Under the pieces are notes generated by a model. The model did no database searches. It saw only the letters and a program-made list of their open reading frames with translations, and was not told the DNA's origin. The position numbers were made by a program, and so were the translations under genes. Shown piece by piece: positions 1 through 5,670 of a DNA stretch of 7,327 nt. Source of the stretch: Patescibacteria group bacterium (GTDB lineage: Bacteria > Patescibacteriota > Patescibacteriia > UBA1558 > GWA2-36-10). The DNA is taken from NCBI GenBank assembly GCA_030917205.1, contig JAUPVE010000031.1:1-7327 (forward strand), in the 5' to 3' direction. Every line of letters begins with the position of its first letter. Position 1 is the stretch's first letter.

Positions 1-1
1 A

Positions 2-982
2 GAATCAGAATTTTTAACGTTAGGTTTTTTTTACGAAAGAAAAAGAGGGTTATATTTTGATAAACCACAAGAAAAAATAATTGATCTAGAAAGGGCGGCA
101 CAATATTATTTAGCGCTTTATCTTCAGAAACCAGGAGAGGCGAAAAATAAAAAAAGTGAGATTTATAAAAGTTATAGAGATCAAATTTTTAATAAAGATT
201 TAACTGCAAGGCAGTTATTAGTTGGTTATATGTTATTTAATAGGATAAATGATAAAATAAGAATCCTTAGACAATCTGTCAATGATGTACAAAAAAGTAT
301 TCTAGGAAATAGTATTTTACACCTACTCCCATTATTTCGTGCGTGGGCAGTCGAACCTTCTGGAAAATTTTTATCTGATCTAGAAGATGATTTTGAACAA
401 ATAGACTTAATATTTAATCAAAAAATCGATTATGTTATATCTAAACTAGATAGGGCTATTAAAGAAATATCCAAAAAAGAAGACCAATTCAATCCCCAAT
501 ATTTTTTTAAAAGTTCAGACTCTTTAGCAAGGATACTAAGTAGAGATGAATTGAAAGTGGAAAAAATAAAAAATCATCTAGAGTTAAACTTTGATAATTT
601 TACGAGGCAAAAAGATCTTAGATATTATAAACCAAATGAATATTCCTTTGACGGGATTAAATATTCTAAAATTACATTCTGGAATGAACTATTTATCAAA
701 TTGATGGAGATTTATGATGAAAATAATAAACTAACAGAGGGTAATATTAATTTTATTGATACAGGATCAAGGGTATTGTTACTTTTGGACCCAGATGATG
801 TGGAAAAAAAATTAAGAAAGAAGATGAAAAATGGTCTTTGGTTATTAACTAATTTTAGTGCTAGCTATTTAAATAAATTATGTTTTGCTATAGCAGAAAA
901 ACTGGATATCAAATTATTAATTAGACTCAGACCTACTAGATTTAGAACCCAAAGAAGATATAAACGAGGGAAAATGAGGTAG
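2..982 (+). CDS. AIPR-like abortive infection protein, C-terminal part (5' partial)
   Basis: The reading frame is open from base 2 to the TAG at 980-982, giving 326 visible residues; the ATG at 230 is internal, because 76 coherent codons precede it. The start matches, from memory, the AIPR family (abortive infection/phage resistance): FYERKRG, then a helix ending LYLQKPGEAKNKKSE and a following 'DLTARQLLVGYMLFNRI' helix. AIPR proteins are usually about 550-700 aa, so roughly half is missing to the left. A separate C-terminal region (about bases 628-930; YSFDG, FWNEL and WLLTNFSAS segments) resembles an accessory domain I recall at the C-terminus of restriction or defence proteins. The tail is strongly basic (RLRPTRFRTQRRYKRGK). 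The gene is very AT-rich: a hand-counted stretch, 601-660, has 18 G/C in 60. The role in phage defence is inferred from family only; no nuclease motif is visible here. Confidence 0.65.
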   Translation, partial: ESEFLTLGFFYERKRGLYFDKPQEKIIDLERAAQYYLALYLQKPGEAKNKKSEIYKSYRDQIFNKDLTARQLLVGYMLFNRINDKIRILRQSVNDVQKSILGNSILHLLPLFRAWAVEPSGKFLSDLEDDFEQIDLIFNQKIDYVISKLDRAIKEISKKEDQFNPQYFFKSSDSLARILSRDELKVEKIKNHLELNFDNFTRQKDLRYYKPNEYSFDGIKYSKITFWNELFIKLMEIYDENNKLTEGNINFIDTGSRVLLLLDPDDVEKKLRKKMKNGLWLLTNFSASYLNKLCFAIAEKLDIKLLIRLRPTRFRTQRRYKRGKMR

Positions 983-1019
983 AGTTTACATAATTTTTTT
1001 GATAAATTAGATATTCTCT

Positions 1020-1072
1020 CAAAAATTTGAAGCCTAGTGCTTCATTTTTTTATTTTCAATGATTGACAAATA
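1020..1072 (+). repeat. Copy 1 of 53-bp terminator-promoter repeat
   Basis: This stretch matches 5134-5186 at 47 of 53 positions by direct comparison. The last 34 bases (1039-1072) are identical. All but one of the differences lie in the 5-base hairpin loop (1034-1038); the other is at 1027. It contains a terminator hairpin, its T-run and a TTGACA box. Confidence 0.85.
1028..1051 (+). terminator. Rho-independent terminator after the AIPR-like gene
   Basis: A 6-bp stem TGAAGC/GCTTCA encloses the loop CTAGT and is followed by seven T (1045-1051). It lies about 45 bases after the stop of the AIPR-like gene and immediately before the next promoter. Confidence 0.75.
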
Positions 1073-1091
1073 GCTAATATTATAGCAATAT
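1063..1091 (+). promoter_or_regulatory. Candidate sigma70-type promoter for the small secreted protein gene
   Basis: The -35 box TTGACA (1063-1068) matches consensus. With 17-base spacing, the -10 position is CAATAT (1086-1091), only 3 of 6 matches, so the exact -10 is uncertain. The -35 overlaps an imperfect palindrome, TTTTCAATGATTGACAAA (core TCAAT-G-ATTGA, 1057-1067), which could be an operator. The same sequence precedes the gene at 5254. Confidence 0.55.
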
Positions 1092-1142
1092 GTGTAATCG
1101 GTCCCGATCGTTGATAACCCCAAGCAAGAAAAGAGGAAAACC

Positions 1143-1436
1143 ATGAAGCGTTTCTTTCTGTTCTCCGTGTCCTGCCTGATTCTGGCAGTAGCGTGTCTCG
1201 TGTTCTCACAGACCTTCGGCTCGTATGCCAATGCACAGACTGAAAATCATCAGATTGCCGCGATGGCGGCATACTATAACTCAATGAATAATAGGGGTTA
1301 TCTCTATGTGATGACTACCGAAGGGGATCTGTATCTGAGCACTGATAGTGGGGCTTCTTATCAAGGAAATTTTTGGGGTAGTACTGTCAGTGCCGAGAAA
1401 TCAAGTCTTAGTGGAGTCAAGACTTTGTATCGGTAG
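1143..1436 (+). CDS. Small secreted protein with one BNR-like motif, function unknown
   Basis: The 97-aa product starts with a clear signal peptide: MKR, a hydrophobic stretch at about residues 4-22, and the signal-peptidase I site ANA at 29-31, leaving a mature protein of about 66 aa. The ATG is supported by a GAGG Shine-Dalgarno at 1133-1136, 6 bases upstream. The mature part contains YLYVMTTEGDLYLSTDSGASY, close to one blade of a BNR/Ycf48-type beta-propeller (STDxGxxW/Y), but one blade cannot form a propeller. It may assemble with itself, or be a relic. The gene is a single unit with its own promoter and a strong terminator. Its GC is visibly higher than that of the AIPR-like gene upstream. 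I do not recognise the family, and secretion is the only well-supported property. Confidence 0.75.
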   Translation: MKRFFLFSVSCLILAVACLVFSQTFGSYANAQTENHQIAAMAAYYNSMNNRGYLYVMTTEGDLYLSTDSGASYQGNFWGSTVSAEKSSLSGVKTLYR

Positions 1437-1457
1437 TGTTCCTTTTCGCGGATTAAA

Positions 1458-1492
1458 AAAGCCGCTCACATCGCGTGGGCGGCTTTCTTTTT
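1458..1492 (+). terminator. Strong, probably bidirectional terminator
   Basis: The stem AAAGCCGC/GCGGCTTT (1458-1465 with 1479-1486) extends inward by four more pairs, one of them G-U. It is followed by TCTTTTT on the plus strand. On the minus strand the hairpin is followed by a T-run (six A at 1455-1460), so it could also back up termination of the convergent protease gene. Confidence 0.85.
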
Positions 1493-1500
1493 AAAAATTT

Positions 1501-1545
1501 ATAAAAATAAGAAAGGCTTGGGAATCCGATGATCCCCAAGCCCTT
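1501..1545 (-). terminator. Terminator of the M50 protease gene
   Basis: An 8-bp stem GGCTTGGG/CCCAAGCC (1515-1522 with 1535-1542) extends through G-U and A-U pairs in the minus-strand RNA. It is followed on that strand by a T-rich stretch (CTTATTTTTAT). It sits 15 bases beyond the protease stop codon. Confidence 0.75.
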
Positions 1546-1559
1546 GTCTTTGTGTGTCC

Positions 1560-2348
1560 TTAACGATGATTCTCGGCGGCCATGGTATTGGTTGCCGGAT
1601 ACGGTCTGTTGTGACACCAGTTCGGCGTCGTGACGCTGATCATGAGGCTGATCAGCACCAGGGTGACGTAAACGCCGGCCCAGTTTCTCTGAGCACTGGC
1701 GCTCATCGCCAGCTTACTGTGACTGCCACGCGGATCGTCATGGTTGGCCTGGAAGTGTAGACCCCAGCCGACCAAGAGCATGGCCATCATGGGCAGTTGC
1801 CCGGTGCTCATAAAGATCAGCAGGAAGCCGATCCCGATGATACTCACCAGCCGAAAGACCCAGACCTGGTCGCGCTCTTCTGATATGGAGTTGAAGAAGA
1901 GCTTGGCGAATCGTCCGCCGTCAAAGATCCCCCACGGGATCATGTTCCACAGGATCAGGACGCCGTTGAGGTTGATAATCTGTTGGCATTGGTAGGGGTC
2001 GAGCCACTTGTTGGCCCAAGCTACGAGAGCCAGGACGATCAACAAGAGATTACCGACCACGCCAGCGATAGAGACGGCGGCTTGCTTGTTCCAGTGGAGT
2101 GCGGTGTATTTCTCGGGGTCACCGGGTACAGCGCCCCCGATCACGACAGCGAAGAACAGGTAGGTGCGAATGCCGTAGTATTCCATGACTGCCAGATGGC
2201 ACAGCTCATGCACCACGACCGCCGACAGCATGGTCGCAGCGATGAAGCTGGGGTTGTCGCTGCCAAAGTGGCGGGCGATGGCCACGAAGACCCAGTAGTT
2301 GAGGGCGGCGGTGACAACAGCCACCAAGAAGCCGATCAGTCTCTTCAT
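1560..2348 (-). CDS. M50-family (site-2-protease-like) membrane zinc metalloprotease
   Basis: The 262-aa product is an intramembrane-type zinc protease. The HExxH motif is HELCH at residues 47-51, inside a hydrophobic segment, so H47 and H51 should bind zinc and E48 be catalytic. The second family motif is NMIPWGIFDGG (135-145), with D143 the expected third zinc ligand. A conserved AGVVGN stretch (95-100) lies between them. There are about six to eight hydrophobic segments (roughly 4-24, 36-55, 62-74, 90-112, 125-138, 162-180, 186-199, 223-240). No PDZ or CBS domain is present, so this is a minimal catalytic core. The loop at 200-222 and the C-terminal tail (243-262) are hydrophilic. The ATG has a CGGAGG Shine-Dalgarno 6 bases upstream. 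The gene is clearly GC-rich (hand counts: 37/60 at 1621-1680, 39/60 at 2221-2280). The substrate is unknown; M50 proteases often release membrane-bound regulators. Confidence 0.88.
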   Translation of the reverse strand: MKRLIGFLVAVVTAALNYWVFVAIARHFGSDNPSFIAATMLSAVVVHELCHLAVMEYYGIRTYLFFAVVIGGAVPGDPEKYTALHWNKQAAVSIAGVVGNLLLIVLALVAWANKWLDPYQCQQIINLNGVLILWNMIPWGIFDGGRFAKLFFNSISEERDQVWVFRLVSIIGIGFLLIFMSTGQLPMMAMLLVGWGLHFQANHDDPRGSHSKLAMSASAQRNWAGVYVTLVLISLMISVTTPNWCHNRPYPATNTMAAENHR

Positions 2349-2350
2349 TG

Positions 2351-2366
2351 TAAGCCTCCGAGCTTA
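2351..2366 (-). promoter_or_regulatory. Shine-Dalgarno of the protease gene, held in a small hairpin loop
   Basis: TAAGC (2351-2355) and GCTTA (2362-2366) form a 5-bp inverted repeat. The CGGAGG ribosome-binding site (minus strand, 2360 to 2355) lies almost wholly in the loop, ending at the first stem base. The site fixes the ATG at 2346-2348 as start. Whether the hairpin tunes translation is not known. Confidence 0.5.
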
Positions 2367-2440
2367 GCGGTTTTTGGACTCGATGCTCTCTACATCTATA
2401 GGACACGTTTTTGACTTTTTCAAGAACTTTAAAACTTTAT

Positions 2441-2469
2441 ATTATATCACATAATGTATATTTTGTCAA
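2441..2469 (-). promoter_or_regulatory. Consensus sigma70-type promoter for the M50 protease
   Basis: Read on the minus strand, TTGACA (2469 to 2464) and TATAAT (2446 to 2441) are both perfect consensus boxes separated by exactly 17 bases. Transcription should begin near 2434, giving a 5' leader of about 85 bases. The -35 context, ATCATTGACAAAATA, closely resembles that of the promoters at 1063 and 5177. Confidence 0.85.
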
Positions 2470-2491
2470 TGATACGCACTTTTATTATTAC
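2463..2491 (+). promoter_or_regulatory. Weak candidate promoter for the ABC exporter operon
   Basis: TTGTCA (2463-2468) and TATTAC (2486-2491) with 17-base spacing match consensus at 5/6 and 4/6. The -35 overlaps the -35 of the protease promoter on the other strand, so the two would be back-to-back and might compete. The region is so AT-rich that chance matches are likely. Confidence 0.3.
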
Positions 2492-2541
2492 TAATAATCG
2501 GTTAAACTTAAATTAAGAAACTTGTAATTAAAGTTTAAAAA

Positions 2542-3537
2542 ATGGAACAATTAATAAATATTAAAAATTTGACCAAAAAGTTTAATTTCCCAGTCAAGAA
2601 TACTTCCAAAAACTGGCTAAAAAATTTAGTCAGACCAGATACCAAAGAAGTAGTGGCCGTGGATAATATTTCTTTTTCCGTTAACAAAGGCGAGCGCATT
2701 GCTTTCATCGGACCAAATGGTGCTGGCAAATCAACTACTATCAAAATGTTGACTGGTATTATTTTCCCCACCTCTGGTAGTATCGATATACTTGGTTTTG
2801 ATCCGACTGAAGATAGGAAAAAATTAGCTTACCAGATTGGGACTGTCTTTGGTCAGCGTTCTCAATTGTTGCCAAATTTGCCTATCACAGATTCATTGGA
2901 GTTTTTTGGTGTCATGTATGACCTGAGTGATCAGCAAATAAAAAAACGCTCACAAGAATTGATTGAAATTTTTGAGTTAAGCTCATTTATTGATCAGCCA
3001 GTACGCAAGTTATCTCTCGGTCAGAGGATGAGAGCCGAGGTAGCGGTATCATTGATCCATCAGCCAAAGATAATTTTATTGGATGAGCCGACTATTGGCT
3101 TGGATGTTGTGGCCAAGAAATCACTTCGTGATTTATTGATGAAGGTCAACAAGGAAGATGGGGTCACTATTTTTTTGACCTCTCATGATGTCGGTGATAT
3201 CGAGTCTTTGTGTGATAGGACTATCATTATAGATAATGGTCAGATTATCAAAGATCTAGCTACGCGTGATTTGGCCCAGACATTTATTTTTGAAAAATAT
3301 ATTGACCTGGTATCGGATAATAAATTTACAAATTTCTTCCAGCTACCAAAAGGTTTGCGCTATACAACCAAGGCGCCCAATCAGATTACAGTGGTGGTTG
3401 ATCTCCAGCAGATTAGCGTCAAGGAGGCTATCAAAAAATTATTAGATATTTTCGATGTGTCTGATATTGATGTCTATGATGCTGATATGGAAACGGTTAT
3501 TAGGTATATATATGAAAGAGATAAGGCTAGCCAATAA
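2542..3537 (+). CDS. ABC exporter ATP-binding protein (NatA/COG4586-like)
   Basis: The 331-aa cytoplasmic ATPase should drive the two permeases encoded just downstream. All nucleotide-binding motifs are present: Walker A GPNGAGKS (57-64), Q-loop in VFGQRSQLL (Q105), signature LSLGQRMR (157-164), Walker B IILLDEP (177-183; E182 catalytic), D-loop GLD (186-188) and H-loop H215. The FGQRSQLLPNLPITDSL stretch is typical, from memory, of the COG4586 group, which pairs with two ABC-2-type permeases. An insertion of about 20 residues (17-36) precedes the Walker A strand, and a C-terminal extension of about 100 residues (about 230-331) follows the core, as in this group. No Shine-Dalgarno is visible before the ATG. 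The last 26 bases overlap the next gene, which suggests translational coupling. The substrate cannot be read from the ATPase. Confidence 0.9.
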   Translation: MEQLINIKNLTKKFNFPVKNTSKNWLKNLVRPDTKEVVAVDNISFSVNKGERIAFIGPNGAGKSTTIKMLTGIIFPTSGSIDILGFDPTEDRKKLAYQIGTVFGQRSQLLPNLPITDSLEFFGVMYDLSDQQIKKRSQELIEIFELSSFIDQPVRKLSLGQRMRAEVAVSLIHQPKIILLDEPTIGLDVVAKKSLRDLLMKVNKEDGVTIFLTSHDVGDIESLCDRTIIIDNGQIIKDLATRDLAQTFIFEKYIDLVSDNKFTNFFQLPKGLRYTTKAPNQITVVVDLQQISVKEAIKKLLDIFDVSDIDVYDADMETVIRYIYERDKASQ

Positions 3538-4312
3538 AATAATCACCAAACTAGTCAAAGATCACGTGCATTATCCTGATCGCTTGATCGCTGATACTTT
3601 CAGCATGCTAGCTCGTTGTGGCGTCTTGTTGGTTTTGTATTGGTATGTTTTTCGACTCAATGGTGGTGTAGTCAATGGCGTCACCTTTGTGGTGACTGCT
3701 TGGAGTATATTTTTTTATTTTTCATTTTCTACTTTGCGTTTGCGAGATGTTTCTCGCTCTATTATGCATGATGTACAGACTGGTAGTGTCGAAGTATTGT
3801 TCAACAAGCCGATTTCATATTTACTGTATCGTTTTTGGTGGCAGATAGGTTTTGGCTTGTATTCATTTTTGGTAGTTACTATTTTTGGAGTTCTTATTTT
3901 ATATTTTTTGATTGGTGTACCTGAGAGTATGACTCTTACATTATTTTTACCGACTTATTTAGTGACCCTTATAGGAGCATCATTTTTATCTTTGATTCTT
4001 TATGGCATAGTTGGTTTGTTAGCTTTTTGGATAGAGGATGTGAATCCGGTATTTTGGATGGTGGATAAGGCAGTTATGATTTTGGGTGGCTCATATTTAG
4101 CCGTTGCTTTGTTTCCAAAATTTTTATATCAAGCGGCTTTGTATAGCCCTTTTGGTGCCTCGCTTTTTGTGACGCATACAGTCTATGATTCCTGGCAATC
4201 AAATTGGTATATTTTGTTGGCTTGGCAATTTTTCTGGATAGTTTTTTTGGGCACCGTGATGCACTTTTTGTTTGTCCGCGCCCAAAAGAAAGTTTCTATA
4301 AATGGAGGATAA
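3512..4312 (+). CDS. ABC-2-type permease, first subunit (COG4587-like)
   Basis: This 266-aa integral membrane protein has about six hydrophobic segments and forms part of the transmembrane channel of the exporter. I chose the ATG at 3512 rather than an in-frame ATG at 3455, because the latter would add 19 residues read over the well-conserved end of the ATPase. The chosen start overlaps the ATPase by 26 bases. A cytoplasmic segment between the second and third helices, RDVSRSIMHDVQTGSVEVLF, then NKPISY, has the 'GSIE..L.KPISY' pattern I recall in COG4587 permeases and probably contacts the ATPase. The gene ends in TAA, with the ribosome-binding site of the next gene inside its last codons. 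AT-rich and T-biased codon use agrees with the rest of the operon. The substrate is unknown. Confidence 0.82.
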   Translation: MKEIRLANKIITKLVKDHVHYPDRLIADTFSMLARCGVLLVLYWYVFRLNGGVVNGVTFVVTAWSIFFYFSFSTLRLRDVSRSIMHDVQTGSVEVLFNKPISYLLYRFWWQIGFGLYSFLVVTIFGVLILYFLIGVPESMTLTLFLPTYLVTLIGASFLSLILYGIVGLLAFWIEDVNPVFWMVDKAVMILGGSYLAVALFPKFLYQAALYSPFGASLFVTHTVYDSWQSNWYILLAWQFFWIVFLGTVMHFLFVRAQKKVSINGG

Positions 4313-4319
4313 AATATAT

Positions 4320-5114
4320 ATGTCCAATGAAATAAGATTTGCTTTGTATTCCGTCAAAAAAAACATTCAAAGTAGTGCAGAATTGCGCACCAGTTTTTTG
4401 ATGAATGTGGTTGGCATGGCTATAAATAACACAGCCTTTATTTTGTTGTGGATTTATTTTATCAAATCTTTTGGTATCATCGGTGGTTGGACTTCGGCTG
4501 AGGTGGTAGCCTTGCAGGGTTTTTTGGCTTTGGCTTATGGAGTGGTTTTTTGCTTAGCCCAAGGTATCCGGAAAATACCAGACTATGTAGCGAGTGGAGC
4601 ATTTGATCGCTTTATGCTGTCACCAAAAAATTTATTATTACGAGTAGCCACTTCATCCTTTGGTGCCTCGGCTGTGGGGGATGTAGTTTTTGGCGTAGCT
4701 TGTCTTATCATATATGGATTTTTGATTCAGGCTAGTCTGATGCAGATTTTACTGATAGTGCTAGTAGTTATTTTAGCTACCCTTATTTTTCTAGCTACGG
4801 TGATTGCGATATTTTCCACTAGTTTTTTATGGGTTGACTCCAATGCTGTGACTAATGGTTTTTTTGAATTGTTTTTGACGCCAGCTCTTTTTCATGGCGG
4901 AGCTTTCCAAGGCCTGACGCGTTTTATTTTTATTTTTATTATTCCTTCTCTTTTGATTGGTACTATACCAGTAGAAATAGTTCGGTATTTATCTTTTGAT
5001 AAGCTGGCGCTTTTGGCTGGGCTGACAATTTTTTGGTTGCTGGTTTCTGTTAAATTATTTTTCAAAGCCGTTAGGCGTTATGAAAGCTCTAATTTTATGA
5101 CCTTTGGTAACTAG
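4320..5114 (+). CDS. ABC-2-type permease, second subunit (COG3694/ABC2_membrane_6-like)
   Basis: This is a 264-aa integral membrane protein with about six hydrophobic segments, the partner of the preceding permease. The segment VALQGFLALAYG, followed by the YVASGAFDRFMLSP stretch, matches the pattern I associate with this family (a 'sG.lD.fLl.P' coupling region). The C-terminal IIPSLLIGTIPVEIVRYL also fits. I prefer the ATG at 4320 to the one at 4302: GGAGGA at 4304-4309 is a good Shine-Dalgarno for 4320 (10-base spacing) but would lie inside the coding region if 4302 were used. The gap to the first permease is 7 bases. The operon ends with the hairpin at 5142. The three genes form a complete exporter with no accessory or substrate gene beside them. 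Confidence 0.82.
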   Translation: MSNEIRFALYSVKKNIQSSAELRTSFLMNVVGMAINNTAFILLWIYFIKSFGIIGGWTSAEVVALQGFLALAYGVVFCLAQGIRKIPDYVASGAFDRFMLSPKNLLLRVATSSFGASAVGDVVFGVACLIIYGFLIQASLMQILLIVLVVILATLIFLATVIAIFSTSFLWVDSNAVTNGFFELFLTPALFHGGAFQGLTRFIFIFIIPSLLIGTIPVEIVRYLSFDKLALLAGLTIFWLLVSVKLFFKAVRRYESSNFMTFGN

Positions 5115-5133
5115 TTAGTGTGTTTTTAGAGTA

Positions 5134-5186
5134 CAAAAATCTGAAGCTCTAGGCTTCATTTTTTTATTTTCAATGATTGACAAATA
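5134..5186 (+). repeat. Copy 2 of 53-bp terminator-promoter repeat
   Basis: This is the second copy of the element at 1020-1072, in the same orientation. Bases 5153-5186 are identical to 1039-1072. The 6-bp stem arms are conserved while all five loop bases differ. It again separates an AT-rich upstream gene from a small high-GC gene. Confidence 0.85.
5142..5165 (+). terminator. Rho-independent terminator of the ABC exporter operon
   Basis: The stem TGAAGC/GCTTCA with loop TCTAG is followed by seven T (5159-5165). It lies 27 bases after the stop of the second permease and ends the operon before the next promoter. Confidence 0.78.
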
Positions 5187-5205
5187 ATGTTGTTTATTGT
5201 ATAAA
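5177..5205 (+). promoter_or_regulatory. Strong sigma70-type promoter for the double zinc-ribbon gene
   Basis: TTGACA (5177-5182) and TATAAA (5200-5205), 17 bases apart, give 6/6 and 5/6 matches. The -35 lies in the same imperfect palindrome (core TCAAT-G-ATTGA, 5171-5181) as at 1057-1067. Because the -10 covers an in-frame TTG at 5197, that TTG cannot be the translation start. Confidence 0.82.
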
Positions 5206-5253
5206 CGAAGAACTGGAAGAGACAAGATCCCACCTTTCAAGGAGGAGAGTTTC

Positions 5254-5610
5254 ATGGGTCATCTGTCTGATGATGATTTTAGGGACCTACTAGGCATGGG
5301 TCCTGTGCCCAAGGGTCCTCAGCTATTCAACCTGAACCACTGCACTTGCGGTGGTATGGTAAGTAGCGAGGGCATCTGCTATCGCTGTCGCACTGATCAT
5401 AGCGTGGCCATGAAAGCCGAGCTACTGCGTCGCCAGGCCCAAGCCAAGAAGCCTCAGCTGACAGCCGAGGAGTTTCAGGCCAAGCTGGCTCGCGTCAGTG
5501 GTCAGAGTTGCCATAGCTGTTTCCATGGCACACTCAATGAGTTTGGAGATTGTGATTTTTGTGATTACAACTTCGCTTACTATCATCACGATGATGTTAT
5601 CCGCAATTGA
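5254..5610 (+). CDS. Small protein with two four-cysteine zinc-ribbon-like sites
   Basis: The 118-aa soluble protein starts at the ATG at 5254, which has an AAGGAGG Shine-Dalgarno at 5239-5245. An upstream in-frame TTG at 5197 overlaps the promoter and is not used. Two cysteine clusters are visible: C30-x-C32 with C42-x2-C45, and C86-x2-C89 with C100-x2-C103. Each has the spacing of a zinc ribbon or paired zinc knuckle. Between them is a charged, probably helical linker (about 50-82, rich in K, R, A, Q, E). The N-terminus is acidic (LSDDDFRDLL). No signal peptide or membrane segment is present, so it should be cytoplasmic. Nucleic-acid or protein binding is plausible for such a fold, but I recognise no family. 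The gene is GC-rich (39/60 at 5401-5460) and stands alone with its own promoter and terminator. Confidence 0.78.
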   Translation: MGHLSDDDFRDLLGMGPVPKGPQLFNLNHCTCGGMVSSEGICYRCRTDHSVAMKAELLRRQAQAKKPQLTAEEFQAKLARVSGQSCHSCFHGTLNEFGDCDFCDYNFAYYHHDDVIRN

Positions 5611-5633
5611 TTCAGCATCAGGATTTGCCAGCT

Positions 5634-5665
5634 GAGCCGCGACCATGTTCGCGGCTCTCTTTTTT
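5634..5665 (+). terminator. Strong terminator after the zinc-ribbon gene
   Basis: A perfect 9-bp stem GAGCCGCGA/TCGCGGCTC (5634-5642 with 5649-5657) has a 6-base loop and is followed by TCTTTTTT. It begins 24 bases after the stop codon. Confidence 0.9.
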
Positions 5666-5670
5666 GTTTG

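Noticed and set aside
1034..1284. Minus-strand frames over the small secreted protein gene
   Set aside because: They cross a terminator and promoter and run opposite a gene with a signal peptide, SD and terminator.
1554..2414. Plus-strand open frames across the protease gene
   Set aside because: They are shadows of the minus-strand M50 gene: GC-rich antisense frames with no recognisable domain and low-complexity-like composition.
3455..3511. Start of the first permease at the ATG at 3455
   Set aside because: The extra 19 residues would be read over the coherent end of the ATPase and do not resemble a permease N-terminus.
4302..4319. Start of the second permease at the ATG at 4302
   Set aside because: It would place the GGAGGA Shine-Dalgarno inside the coding region; 4320 is served by that site.
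5197..5253. N-terminal extension of the zinc-ribbon protein from a TTG at 5197
   Set aside because: The TTG overlaps the -10 box of the promoter, and a much better start, with AAGGAGG, is at 5254.
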